Shown piece by piece: positions 9,117 through 18,105 of a stretch of 32,103 nucleotides of DNA; positions within the stretch are counted from its first letter, which is position 1, and each line of letters opens with the position of its first letter. The notes beneath the pieces were generated by a model that searched no databases, had not been told where the DNA came from, and saw only the letters and a list, made by a program, of their open reading frames with translations. A program made the translations under genes and the position numbers. This DNA is from a candidate division WS1 bacterium (GTDB taxonomy: Bacteria > Armatimonadota > Zipacnadia > Zipacnadales > UBA11051). The stretch is from NCBI GenBank assembly GCA_012518355.1, contig JAAYSP010000219.1, forward strand, positions 1 through 32,103. The letters run 5' to 3'.

Positions 9117-9164
9117 TACTGCAATAGCATTATGGTTCTATTGTGGCATGATGCTATTGCAGTA
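9117..9164. terminator. 14-bp perfect inverted repeat between convergent genes (probable bidirectional terminator)
   Basis: TACTGCAATAGCAT (9117-9130) is exactly complementary to 9151-9164 across a 20-base loop. It lies in the 176-base gap between the convergent nitrilase stop (9012) and the stop of the gene at 9189. CTATTG recurs three times here, in the loop, in the right arm and just after it. No T-run follows on either side, but position and stem length favour termination for both strands. Confidence 0.5.
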
Positions 9165-9188
9165 TAGTGCTATTGTGCTAAACCACGG

Positions 9189-11936
9189 CTAATCAGAGGC
9201 GTTCGTTTGCTGCTCGTTTTCTCGCTGTGGTGTTAGCCACTGAGCCATCGCCAGCAGAAACACTGCTGCATACAGCCCCCACCCGAGCATCTGCACACTT
9301 GAGAAGCCCCATAGCTTGGCCAGGCTCATGGCTGCTACCGAACCGACAACCGATGTCAGGCCATTTATCCCCCATAGCCACGGGACCAGTCCGTCGCCCC
9401 ACGTCCCTACTGTGCGCAATCCACTGGGGAACGGCATACCGAGGAAAAAGCCAAGAGGAAACAGTAATGCCATGGCGATCAGGCAGCGATACCGGATGTC
9501 GTAAGCCAGTGTGGCGTCAACTATGCTCGGATATAACAGCTGGGCTCCCCAACCATAAAGCACCACTCCGGCCGCCGCAACCATCACAACCTGTGCCAAT
9601 CGCTGGATGGGCCAGCGCTGCGTGAATAGACTGCCGACTGATCCGCTGATAAGTAGCGCAAAAAGTATCGTCGAGAGGCTTAGTACCGGATAGCCGAGAT
9701 ACAGCACCAACTTCTGTATCAGCGAGATCTCTACCAGCATAAAGCCGACGCCCAGAAGCACGAAATAGCCGGCTGCACAAGACAGCCGCCCCCAGCTCAC
9801 GTTGCTATCACCCCCACGCACCGCCCCCATCACCAGCAGCAAGGAACTGACAATTGCGAGGGCCAATGCCCCGATCAGAAAGTAAGTGAACTGTCGGGGA
9901 ATACCGAACACCAGATCTACCACAAAAGGACTGTCATCGGTGCATGGGGTGATGTTGACGGGGTTCAATCCTCGGGCAGTCCACGACTGGTTGAACCGAG
10001 CGACATACTCGTCCGGACTGATATTCGCGTTATCCACAAGCAAATCGAACGGTGCGGGGACGTAAAAACCCGGGATATAGGCCGGGTCGAAACCGCATCC
10101 TACCACCTGTTTCCCGAACTGCTCAGCTGTCGAAGGCGCAATCGGGCTGCGAGACACAATCAGCAAATGCCGGTATGGGCCCATGAAGTAAGCACCGGGT
10201 GGGGCGCTGACTGCCAAAAAGTGGTCCATAGACTGCTCATAAGAGACGCCCGTTTTCGCCAGCGCCTCTCTCGCAGTCAGCATCGTCCGCAGCAGGATGA
10301 GCGATTCCTGACATACGAAAGCGATTTTACCATCATCGCTTAGGTGGTTCAGGCAATCTACGAACGCTTCTCTGGTATGTATGTAGCTCTCCACAAGCGC
10401 AAGACTCGAGGCCGCGGTGGTGGCGGTCTTGGTCAGGGCCATGTAAATCATGTCGTACTGTCGGCCTGAGCGACGCAGGAAGCTGCGCCCCTCGTCCACA
10501 TAGATGGACACGTTTTCGTAGTCATACACGTGGCCCGTAAAGTCGCCATACCGGCGCACTATCCGCGGGATTGACGGATTCAGCTCTGCACCATGGATCT
10601 CCTTGCTGCCCACAGCAAGCGCAAGCAGGATGTCCAGGCCGCCGCCGGGACCAATCAGCATAACGCTGTCGGGCCGAAATTGCTGGAAGGCGATGAAACC
10701 GATGAAGCTCCGCAGACGTCCCTCCAGAGGCCGTAAATCGCCATCGAACGCTATCATGTTAGTCGGGACTTCGCCGTCCGTATAGACGTACAGGTCATCA
10801 GTCGGATCGAATTCTCCCGCCGAATTGGCATATGCGACAACATCGGTACGTGCAAACGCGTTCCATTCACTGTCCACGATCTTCGCATTGACCTGAGGAT
10901 CAGCCAACTCTTGGTACAGTGGCTTTGCCAGAGGGTCATCTTGCAGAGGGAGCATCGGCAAATCAACATAGCGCCCGTAGAGATTAGCCACCAGCATCGC
11001 GCTCAGCGCCACGAACACTACGCCGGGGCCTGCCATGCCGCGGAGTCCCATGCCGGCAACCAATGCAACTCCGAGAATAGCGCCGCCAACTACTAAAGCA
11101 GCGCCCAGAGAGCCGCTCGCAACGGCCGACGGTAGCGAAATCACAATTGCGGTAAGATTCACAAGACCGATTACCGCTAATGCTATCGAGGTTGGTCTGT
11201 CACGCTGCCAGATCATGTACCCGAGGCATGCGGCAGTCACGAACATCACAATCCAGAACAACACTCCGGAGATGGCTTCAAACACGTACATGAAGACTGC
11301 AACGGAGACGGCAACCACCGCGATTCCCCACGCCAGACTGACGACACCGGCAAGCCGGACACTTCGGTTCTGCCACGCCAATGCCAGGGCTCCGGCGACA
11401 GACAGCAGCCCGCATACCAAAGCCGCGTTGATGGCCCCCACCATCTGCAGCACCGCGATGACGCCAAAACTGCCTATGGCTGCCCCTACCAGGTCCGCAA
11501 AGTATAGTCGTCCGCTCTCGGCTGAATACTGTGCAAAAGCTCTGCTCAGTAGCAAGCCTGCTGTCAGGAAGGGGATGATGCACACGAGGCTGACCACCCA
11601 CACCGAGGTCAGTTTGGCCGACAGAGGGCTGGCGAACAGCAATAACGTGACCACCGGATACAATACAGCAGTAAGCAGCGCCCGTATGGTCAGTTGGGTG
11701 GGTACATGCGACTGTGGAGAGCGCCTGTAGAGTAAGTGGTCAAGCAGGCCGCCAACTCCCAGACCGCAGGTAGCTAGAGAGATGGCCAGAAAGACGAAGT
11801 GGTAACGCAACAGAACAGAAAAGGCTCTGGTCAGAGCCACCTCGAATGCCAATACTGACATGGCAGCGGCGAAAACCGCCACTGCCACTGCAAGGCCTGA
11901 CCTACGTTCCTGACGGTCTGAGTCGGGGTGCATCAT
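9189..11936 (-). CDS. Large membrane protein with spermidine-synthase-like (SAM-binding) domain
   Basis: The protein has about 915 residues: roughly ten N-terminal membrane helices, a soluble Rossmann domain and about six C-terminal helices. Residue numbers below count from a GTG at 11969, which would overlap topA by 14 bases; the paired ATGs at 11936/11933 avoid that overlap and are preferred, with weak ribosome sites in every case. YFADLVGAAIGS (about 156-167) is typical of membrane-embedded spermidine-synthase-like proteins. The soluble part has the nucleotide-binding loop LIGPGGGLDILLAL (438-451), the acidic AELNP (461-465) and VDEGRSF (491-497). Where polyamine synthases have Asp gate residues, this protein reads YDMIYMALTKT, so aminopropyl transfer is unlikely. 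SAM or decarboxylated-SAM binding is plausible; the real reaction is unknown. It lies directly downstream of topA. Confidence 0.8.
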   Translation of the reverse strand: MMHPDSDRQERRSGLAVAVAVFAAAMSVLAFEVALTRAFSVLLRYHFVFLAISLATCGLGVGGLLDHLLYRRSPQSHVPTQLTIRALLTAVLYPVVTLLLFASPLSAKLTSVWVVSLVCIIPFLTAGLLLSRAFAQYSAESGRLYFADLVGAAIGSFGVIAVLQMVGAINAALVCGLLSVAGALALAWQNRSVRLAGVVSLAWGIAVVAVSVAVFMYVFEAISGVLFWIVMFVTAACLGYMIWQRDRPTSIALAVIGLVNLTAIVISLPSAVASGSLGAALVVGGAILGVALVAGMGLRGMAGPGVVFVALSAMLVANLYGRYVDLPMLPLQDDPLAKPLYQELADPQVNAKIVDSEWNAFARTDVVAYANSAGEFDPTDDLYVYTDGEVPTNMIAFDGDLRPLEGRLRSFIGFIAFQQFRPDSVMLIGPGGGLDILLALAVGSKEIHGAELNPSIPRIVRRYGDFTGHVYDYENVSIYVDEGRSFLRRSGRQYDMIYMALTKTATTAASSLALVESYIHTREAFVDCLNHLSDDGKIAFVCQESLILLRTMLTAREALAKTGVSYEQSMDHFLAVSAPPGAYFMGPYRHLLIVSRSPIAPSTAEQFGKQVVGCGFDPAYIPGFYVPAPFDLLVDNANISPDEYVARFNQSWTARGLNPVNITPCTDDSPFVVDLVFGIPRQFTYFLIGALALAIVSSLLLVMGAVRGGDSNVSWGRLSCAAGYFVLLGVGFMLVEISLIQKLVLYLGYPVLSLSTILFALLISGSVGSLFTQRWPIQRLAQVVMVAAAGVVLYGWGAQLLYPSIVDATLAYDIRYRCLIAMALLFPLGFFLGMPFPSGLRTVGTWGDGLVPWLWGINGLTSVVGSVAAMSLAKLWGFSSVQMLGWGLYAAVFLLAMAQWLTPQRENEQQTNASD

Positions 11937-11955
11937 ACTGGCACAGGCCTGCCTA

Positions 11956-14460
11956 TCAGTTTTCGGCACCGGTATCCAGGTCGCGAGTGAATCTGCATTT
12001 GGGGAATCCGCTGCAACCCACGAACTTTCCTCGCCGTCCTGACCGCACCATCAACGGCTCGCTGCATTCAGGACATGCTTCATCCAACTTTTGCGTCTCA
12101 GGACGCGGGTAGCCTGCATCGTACGCCACTGACATAGGCTTGTAATTCTTGCACTTCGGATACGCCGAGCATGCCACAAATTTGCCTCTGCGCCCACTTC
12201 TCACTACCATGGGTGCTCCACACTTGTCACACTGTAAATCTAGTTGATCGCCTGAAGCAGTCTGGCCAGTGCCGCCTCCGGTAGCTCTCCTGCCCTCGGT
12301 TGATGCAGCCGAATCGCTTTCACCTGTATCAGAGGCCTCCAGCGATTGAGTATGGCGGCACCTGGGAAAATTGCTGCAGCCGAGAAACTCGCCACGGCGG
12401 CCCTGTCGCACGATCATCTTGCCGCCACACTCAGGACATTCGACATCAGTCTCTTTTGGCGGTGGCAACGGCTGACCATCTGGGCCAAGCCTCTCGATGT
12501 ACTCACACTCAGGGTAGCCGCTGCACCCTATGAAGCGCTGTCCCCGGCGGCTGACACGGGACATCAGCGGTTTACCACACTCAGGACAATCGCGTCCGAC
12601 CTCCTCGGGTTCTCGATCCGGCAGAACATCCGTGAGCAGATCGCGCGTATAGTCGCATTCCGGATAGTTTTCACATCCGGCAAACTTACCATACAGGGAG
12701 AAGCGTTCCTGCAGTCTTCCCCCGCATTTAGGGCAAACCTCACCCTCCAATATTTGGGGCTCAGCTCCGGCGGCAGTCTCCACCTCCTGAGCAAAGCCCT
12801 TGTAGAAGCGCTTCAGGAGCCCCTGCCAACGTAGCTTGCCGGCCTGGACATTGTCTAGTTGCTGCTCGACATTGGCCGTAAATTCCACATCCACGATATC
12901 GGGGAAGTTGGCCAGCAGATAATCGTTCACTACAAAGCCTAGCACTGTCGGCATGAACGTACGCTGCTGCATGTAAACATATTCGCGTTGGCGCAAGGTC
13001 TCTATGGTTGGGGCGTAAGTGCTGGGCCGGCCAATGCCGTTTTCTTCCAGTGCACGAACCAGTGACGCCTCTGTAAAGCGTGGCGGAGGCTTGGTGAAAT
13101 GCTGAGCGGGTAGCACCTCTCGCAGGTCTAGCACCTGTTTCTCTTCGAGTGTGCGCAGAACTTCTGTTTCCGTCTCGTCCCGTTCCTGAGGCAGCACACT
13201 CAGATATCCCGGGAATTGCAGTATAGAGCCTCCAGCTCGCAACCCGTATTCGTCGGCGCTAATCTGCACCGCGATTTCGTCATAGACCGCAGGGGCCATC
13301 TGACTGGCGACGAAGTGTCGCCAGACAAGCTCGTACAGTCGTGCCTGGTCCCGATCCAAATAGCGTGCCATTTGTTCGGGAGTTCGGGATACCTCGGTGG
13401 GGCGGATTGCCTCGTGAGCATCCTGTACGCCCTTACGCCTTTTGCCAGTGATACCTTTGCCGACAAATTTGTCACCAAACTGCTCAGCAATCAAGCGCCG
13501 TGCCTGTTGCTGTGCCTCATCCGCCACACGCGTTGAGTCGGTTCGCATATAAGTTATCAGGCCAACCGTACCTTCAGCGGTCTCCACGCCTTCGTACAAT
13601 TGCTGAGCGATGCGCATAGTCTTGTTGGCTGAAAAGTCCAACTTACCTGCGGCGGTGCGCTGGAGAGTGCTGGTACGGAACGGTGGCTGCGGTGAGCGTC
13701 TTACCCGCTTGTGACCGATGTTTTCGACCTGATAGCGGGCACGTTGCAGCTCTTCGACTATGGGCTGGACTTCGGCTTCGGTGCTGGGGTTCAGTTCTTC
13801 TTCGCCCTTGGTTTTCAATTCCGCGGTAAACTGTTCGCCAGATTTATCGGTAGCCAGCAACACCTCGATAGTCCAGTACTCTTCGGGCACAAAAGCAGCT
13901 ATTTCACGTTCACGGTCACAGATGATCCGCAAAGCGACAGACTGCACTCGTCCTGCGCTCAGAGCACCTTTCTTCCCTCGACTACCGATGCGTGACCATA
14001 GTACTGGACTGAGCATATACCCGACCAGGCGGTCCAGAATCCTCCGCGCCTGCTGAGCGTTGACTCTAGACATATCAATACTGCCCGGTTGTTCCAGCGC
14101 TTTTATGACTGCATCTTTGGTGATCTCATTGAACTCAATGCGTTTTGGGTCCTCGAGCTGTAGAGATTCCACCAGGTGCCAGGCGATTGCTTCGCCCTCC
14201 CTGTCAGGGTCAGTAGCAATGTAAACCTCATCAACACCACGTAGTTGTTTCTTGAGCTCACTCACTGTCTTGCGTTGTGAAGGGATGGTGGTGTAATCAG
14301 GCTCAAATTCATTTTCTACATCTACTGCGAGCCCTCCTTTGGGCAAGTCCCGAACATGCCCACGCGAGGCTAACAGTGTGTAGTCTTCACCAAGAAACCG
14401 TGCCAAAGTCCGTGTCTTGGTCGGCGATTCAACTATGATTGCTTTGCGTTTTGATTTCAA
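11956..14460 (-). CDS. topA: DNA topoisomerase I (type IA) with five C-terminal zinc ribbons
   Basis: The longest frame starts at a TTG at 14475 (839 residues). The TTG at 14460 is preferred because GAGGG lies eight bases before it and the product then begins MKSKRKAIIVESPTK, as in other TopA proteins. In longest-frame numbering: Toprim domain about 10-125 with the acidic DPDREGEA (89-96), the catalytic Tyr309 in ITYMRTDSTRV, and GRPSTYAPTIE in the later core. The C-terminus has five four-cysteine zinc ribbons in a row (CPKCGG..., CPECGK..., CPECGG..., CDKCGA..., CPECSE..., each closed by a C-x5-C pair), separated by a Ser/Thr/Gly-rich linker between the third and fourth. It relaxes negative supercoils. 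It follows dprA by about 47 bases and is probably co-transcribed with it. Confidence 0.96.
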   Translation of the reverse strand: MKSKRKAIIVESPTKTRTLARFLGEDYTLLASRGHVRDLPKGGLAVDVENEFEPDYTTIPSQRKTVSELKKQLRGVDEVYIATDPDREGEAIAWHLVESLQLEDPKRIEFNEITKDAVIKALEQPGSIDMSRVNAQQARRILDRLVGYMLSPVLWSRIGSRGKKGALSAGRVQSVALRIICDREREIAAFVPEEYWTIEVLLATDKSGEQFTAELKTKGEEELNPSTEAEVQPIVEELQRARYQVENIGHKRVRRSPQPPFRTSTLQRTAAGKLDFSANKTMRIAQQLYEGVETAEGTVGLITYMRTDSTRVADEAQQQARRLIAEQFGDKFVGKGITGKRRKGVQDAHEAIRPTEVSRTPEQMARYLDRDQARLYELVWRHFVASQMAPAVYDEIAVQISADEYGLRAGGSILQFPGYLSVLPQERDETETEVLRTLEEKQVLDLREVLPAQHFTKPPPRFTEASLVRALEENGIGRPSTYAPTIETLRQREYVYMQQRTFMPTVLGFVVNDYLLANFPDIVDVEFTANVEQQLDNVQAGKLRWQGLLKRFYKGFAQEVETAAGAEPQILEGEVCPKCGGRLQERFSLYGKFAGCENYPECDYTRDLLTDVLPDREPEEVGRDCPECGKPLMSRVSRRGQRFIGCSGYPECEYIERLGPDGQPLPPPKETDVECPECGGKMIVRQGRRGEFLGCSNFPRCRHTQSLEASDTGESDSAASTEGRRATGGGTGQTASGDQLDLQCDKCGAPMVVRSGRRGKFVACSAYPKCKNYKPMSVAYDAGYPRPETQKLDEACPECSEPLMVRSGRRGKFVGCSGFPKCRFTRDLDTGAEN

Positions 14461-14507
14461 TTGCACAACCCTCAATCCGAGCTTCCCAACTGTTGTCCGC
14501 TTTCATG

Positions 14508-15599
14508 TTATGATATCTTGACATACGCATTGCCCGGAAAGCGGCGTACCAGGCCTTTCATCTCCAGCATCATCAGCACCGCGTTGACAGCGGCAACTGG
14601 CAATTCCACCTGTTCGGCGATCAGGTCAACGATTGTCGGTTCAAAGGACAATACATTCATAACCGCCGCTTCATCTCTCGGCAACTCAGGTTGTTGCCGC
14701 ATACACGATTGGCGACTGGGCACAGCCTCCAGCATGATACCCAGACCTTCGACGATGTCTTCAGCGTTCTCCACGAGTTGCACGCCATCTTTTATCAGCG
14801 CATGACAGCCCTGGCTGGTAGGGCTGTCTATCGAGCCGGGCACAGCAAAGACCTCTCGCCCCTGCTCCGCAGCATGTCGGGCGGTTATCATAGCACCACT
14901 TCTTACGGGAGCTTCGACCACTAACACACCGAGTGATAACCCGCTGATTATGCGGTTCCGTGCTGGAAATCGTTCCCGTATGGGTTCAGTCCCCAGCCCG
15001 TACTCGGTCAACACTGCACCTTGCGCTGCGATTCTCTCACGCAGCTTGCCGTGAGTTCTGGGGTACGTTATGTCCGGTCCGGATGCCATGACCGCGATTG
15101 TGCGCCCACCGGCCTGCAAAGCCCCCTCATGCGCTTCCGCGTCTATCCCATCGGCCATGCCGCTGACAATAGTGAAGCCTCTTCGCGCCAAATCCCCTGC
15201 CAGTCTTCTCGCTACCTGGCGACCATACGGAGTACACTTACGAGTACCCACGATGGCCACAGCCTGGCGGTCATCGGATAGCAGGTCGCCCTGTACAAAC
15301 AGCAGTGACGGGGCTGCATCTGTTTTCGCGAGCCACTCCGGGTACGCTTCGCTTCCCCAGGTGATTAGATGAACGTCAAGCTCACGAAGCTTGTTTCCCA
15401 GCACTGCAGGATCTATTCTTTCCTGCACGTCACGAAGCCTGCTCACGTGCTGGGAATGGATGCCACTAACAGAGCACAGTTGTTCATCAGTGGCTCCGAA
15501 AATCGCCGAGACACGCTCGAACGCTTCCAACAGTGCTGCTTGTCTGGCAGGTGGTAGGCCACTGGCGTTCAGTAGCAGCCACGCATACACATCTTGCAT
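14508..15599 (-). CDS. dprA: DNA processing protein DprA/Smf
   Basis: The protein has 363 residues. An N-terminal helical region with a helix-hairpin-helix flavour (about 1-60) leads into the Rossmann-like DprA core: VAIVGTRKCTPYG (about 114-126), the SGMADGIDAEAHEGAL signature (about 145-160), and PARNRIISGLSLGVLVVEA (about 217-235). The C-terminal 65 residues (VMNVLSFEPTIVDLIAEQ...) form a winged-helix domain seen in many family members. DprA binds incoming single-stranded DNA and loads RecA during natural transformation, and is also present in many non-competent bacteria. The ATG at 15599 follows GGAATGAG. topA lies immediately downstream, a common pairing. Confidence 0.95.
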   Translation of the reverse strand: MQDVYAWLLLNASGLPPARQAALLEAFERVSAIFGATDEQLCSVSGIHSQHVSRLRDVQERIDPAVLGNKLRELDVHLITWGSEAYPEWLAKTDAAPSLLFVQGDLLSDDRQAVAIVGTRKCTPYGRQVARRLAGDLARRGFTIVSGMADGIDAEAHEGALQAGGRTIAVMASGPDITYPRTHGKLRERIAAQGAVLTEYGLGTEPIRERFPARNRIISGLSLGVLVVEAPVRSGAMITARHAAEQGREVFAVPGSIDSPTSQGCHALIKDGVQLVENAEDIVEGLGIMLEAVPSRQSCMRQQPELPRDEAAVMNVLSFEPTIVDLIAEQVELPVAAVNAVLMMLEMKGLVRRFPGNAYVKIS

Positions 15600-15641
15600 G
15601 TAGTCTCATTCCGGCCCGCAAATGGTTGGCGACAAACGGGA

Positions 15642-15663
15642 CAAGAGGCCGCTTGGCCTCTTG
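15642..15663 (-). terminator. Perfect 9-bp hairpin upstream of dprA (possible terminator of preceding operon)
   Basis: CAAGAGGCC and GGCCTCTTG form a perfect stem around a four-base loop. It sits between the LapA-like gene stop (15735) and the dprA start (15599). The minus-strand continuation TCCCGTTTG has only a weak T content, so termination may be partial. Confidence 0.45.
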
Positions 15664-15734
15664 CGCTCTCCGTTGCATCATGTTGGCCCGTACTGACACC
15701 AAACTCCATACGTAAGTAGTGACGATCGCTCTAC

Positions 15735-16127
15735 TTACTCGGCGTCAACATCTTCTTCAGGTTCATTCTCGCTTGCATTTTTGTAGGTGTTTTTGAACCT
15801 GCCGAGTTCAGCACGAAGTGTGCGCACCATGTCGGTACGCTCTTCCAATTTCTGTTTGGCGACAGCCAACTGTCTCCTGGATTGACGTGCCGCATCTCTT
15901 TGCGCAGCCCAGGTGCCCCATGCCGCAATGCCCATGACTACGACACCAATCAGCACGCCAATAGCCGCTAAAAAAGCCTGCGGCATAGTTACAGCGTAGC
16001 CCTGATCGGGGTCCATTGGTGAGACGAAGCCTACTACGGATACGTCATCCATATTCCACATGATGAACATGGCGCCGTAGACTGTGGCTACAAGTAAAAG
16101 TAGCACTGTCAGAATGACCCTTGCCAT
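15735..16127 (-). CDS. LapA-like two-helix membrane protein with coiled coil
   Basis: The protein has 130 residues. A first membrane helix at about residues 4-24 is followed by a short outer loop (NMDDVSVVGFVSPM), then a second helix at about 50-73 (AFLAAIGVLIGVVVMGIAAW), a basic coiled-coil segment at about 76-115 and an acidic tail (ENEPEEDVDAE). The order helix, beta-like loop, helix, cytoplasmic coiled coil matches the LapA/DUF1049 family, whose best-known member works in lipopolysaccharide assembly control in E. coli. Whether this one does so is not shown. It starts 38 bases after the PQQ-repeat protein and is probably in its operon. Confidence 0.7.
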   Translation of the reverse strand: MARVILTVLLLLVATVYGAMFIMWNMDDVSVVGFVSPMDPDQGYAVTMPQAFLAAIGVLIGVVVMGIAAWGTWAAQRDAARQSRRQLAVAKQKLEERTDMVRTLRAELGRFKNTYKNASENEPEEDVDAE

Positions 16128-16165
16128 ACATGCCTCCTATCAACTGGCTGGGGCATCACAGGAAC

Positions 16166-18001
16166 TCAAAACATCGGTCCAGGTGGAGGCTCTGCCCACG
16201 GATCGGGCCCCATACCCGGGCCGAACTCCATACCCGGCTGCTGTTGGCGTTGTGGCGGCCCCGGAGGCTCCAGCGAATTGTCGACAGTCAGGCTAATCTG
16301 AGCCGTGACCTTATTGCCAAGCCAATCCGTGGCACTGATGACCAGGTTCCGGACGCCGTTGGGTAACGATACAGCCGCACCACGAGGGTCATATGTGTAC
16401 CACAGCAGCCCTTGCTGGACATCGTAGGTGCTTTCCAGAAGTTGGCCATCCATCTCCATGGTCAAGCTGGCAGGATTTATTCCTGACCCGGTATCAAGCA
16501 CACTAACCGAGATTGCTATCGGAGGTGCGCCAGGCACTTGAACCAGATCGGCGTACCGGCCGGCGAATGTATCGCCATCATCAACCATCAGCGGGAAGCG
16601 CGCTTGCATACCGCCTTGCCCGCGAACGTCCAAGAGCGCGTCGCTAATCTCTGGCTTGACATTGTCTGCAGCAGTGGCACTAAAGCCATACAGCACGCCA
16701 CCAGACACTACCATATATCCGCTGTCTTCGCTCAGGCTAAAGCCCGGTTTGACCATATCTTCGAACGAATAGCTTCTCACTCGGGTCACGTCGGGGCGTC
16801 CCGGTGGCATACCTGGATCGCCTGGAATGTCCATGGGGATATCCATCATCGGGTCTCCAAGGCCCCCAGGTCCCATGTCTGGATGCATGGGATCACCCGG
16901 AAAGCCATCCATTGGCCCCATTCCCGGCTGGGGAGCAGCTACCTTGGCTTCCGGTTCGGGGAATTTGTACTCCCATTCCAGCTTCCCCCTGTCCATTGAC
17001 AGCGCCACTAAGTTGGTTTTACCGAAAAGCACAAACACTTTGCCCTCGGCAATTCCGACAGATGCCGAGACCGGACGGCGCACTCCGTTCTCTGGAAAAC
17101 GCCAGATGACCTGGCCGTTGTTGCTATCCAGGCAGTACGCCACTCCGTCATGGCTGCCTACATAGACGCGGCGGCCTTCAGTCGCCGCAGTACCTGAGAT
17201 CACATCACCGGCAGTAAAAGTCCAGCGGCGGGCACCACGGCTAGTGTCAAACGCGATCAGCTGATTGCCCGATGCCAGGATGACCTTACCACGTTCGATT
17301 ATTGGAGACGCAAAAATATTCTCAGAAGGCAGATGTGAGCGCCAGGTCTGGTGGCCCCCCCTGCTACTTATGGCGTAGAGATGTCCGTCGCCTGAGGCCG
17401 CGAAGACCGTGTCACGATAGTAACACGGGGCTGTACGTACCGGTCCTTGAGTTTGGAAAGGCGGAGTCACCAGGCTTCGGGAGTTGATATCTAAAGCGTA
17501 GAGGCGCCCATCATCAGAACCGAAATACAACACACCTGAGACATGAAGTGGTGTGCTGCGCACCGGGCCACCAGTCGGGAACTGCCACAAGCGGTTACCG
17601 TTGCTGGCATCAACGGCCCATAACATTTTGTCATCGGAGCCAAAGTACAGCACTCCATCGAGCAAGAGGGCCGTGGAGTAGATTGGTCCACCCACTGACA
17701 ACTTCCAGGCCAACTCTCCAGTGTTGCGATCGACGGCGAACATGGTACGGTGGGCTGGAAAAAATACTTTATCAGGACTAATCGTAGCCGCCCCAACAGT
17801 CTTCACATCTGTATCGATTTCGGGGGCGTTGATCCAACTTAGGACAAGAGGTAACTTCATCGTGTCTGGGCTTACGCCGCTGCGAGCGGCGTCAAAGCCA
17901 GCCATATATGAATACGGGGCATCCTGGGCGAGCACTAGCGCTGCTGCGCAGACAATCAGGACGGCACACAGGACCGACACTGTCAGTTTCATTGGCCGCA
18001 T
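16166..18001 (-). CDS. Secreted PQQ-type beta-propeller protein with Ig-like domain and Met/Gly/Pro-rich segments
   Basis: The protein has about 611 residues. The frame opens at 18031, but the ATG at 18001 follows AGGAGGAAGG at ideal spacing and begins the signal peptide (MRPMKLTVSVLCAVLIVCAA). The next 330 residues hold at least seven PQQ/pyrrolo-quinoline-like blades with the repeated pattern LYFGSDDGRLYALD..., WRFP..., and V.VGS..G..YCLD. A 50-residue insert rich in Gly, Pro, Met and Asp (minus-strand region about 16800-16955) interrupts the protein before a final blade. An Ig-like domain follows (VLDTGSGINPASL ... ISATDWLGNKVTAQI), then a similar Pro/Gly/Met-rich tail. Such propellers are often scaffolds like BamB or quinoprotein relatives; quinone-ligand residues were not evident. 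Probably periplasmic or surface-exposed. Confidence 0.85.
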   Translation of the reverse strand: MRPMKLTVSVLCAVLIVCAAALVLAQDAPYSYMAGFDAARSGVSPDTMKLPLVLSWINAPEIDTDVKTVGAATISPDKVFFPAHRTMFAVDRNTGELAWKLSVGGPIYSTALLLDGVLYFGSDDKMLWAVDASNGNRLWQFPTGGPVRSTPLHVSGVLYFGSDDGRLYALDINSRSLVTPPFQTQGPVRTAPCYYRDTVFAASGDGHLYAISSRGGHQTWRSHLPSENIFASPIIERGKVILASGNQLIAFDTSRGARRWTFTAGDVISGTAATEGRRVYVGSHDGVAYCLDSNNGQVIWRFPENGVRRPVSASVGIAEGKVFVLFGKTNLVALSMDRGKLEWEYKFPEPEAKVAAPQPGMGPMDGFPGDPMHPDMGPGGLGDPMMDIPMDIPGDPGMPPGRPDVTRVRSYSFEDMVKPGFSLSEDSGYMVVSGGVLYGFSATAADNVKPEISDALLDVRGQGGMQARFPLMVDDGDTFAGRYADLVQVPGAPPIAISVSVLDTGSGINPASLTMEMDGQLLESTYDVQQGLLWYTYDPRGAAVSLPNGVRNLVISATDWLGNKVTAQISLTVDNSLEPPGPPQRQQQPGMEFGPGMGPDPWAEPPPGPMF

Positions 18002-18067
18002 TAGCCTTCCTCCTACGGATACCGTAACCACGCCGTCTTACATCAACTGTCGATTGCTCATACGATG

Positions 18068-18096
18068 TTAATATCGCCGAAAAGATGGTCCGGCAA
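18068..18096 (-). promoter_or_regulatory. Possible promoter for the beta-propeller gene
   Basis: On the minus strand, TTGCCG (18096-18091) and TATTAA (18073-18068) are separated by 17 bases, about 70 bases before the start at 18001. Each hexamer matches four of six consensus bases. A seven-base-pair hairpin (arms 18096-18102 and 18108-18114) enclosing the stop codon of the preceding M16-like gene adjoins it. Confidence 0.4.
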
Positions 18097-18105
18097 ACCT
18101 GTGTA

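Noticed and set aside
9117-9164. Possible transposon ends
   Set aside because: The arms are only 20 bases apart, with no transposase and no target-site duplication visible.
11035-11730. 231-residue open frame on the plus strand
   Set aside because: Antisense to the membrane protein gene; Ala/Thr-rich composition is the mirror of hydrophobic codons.
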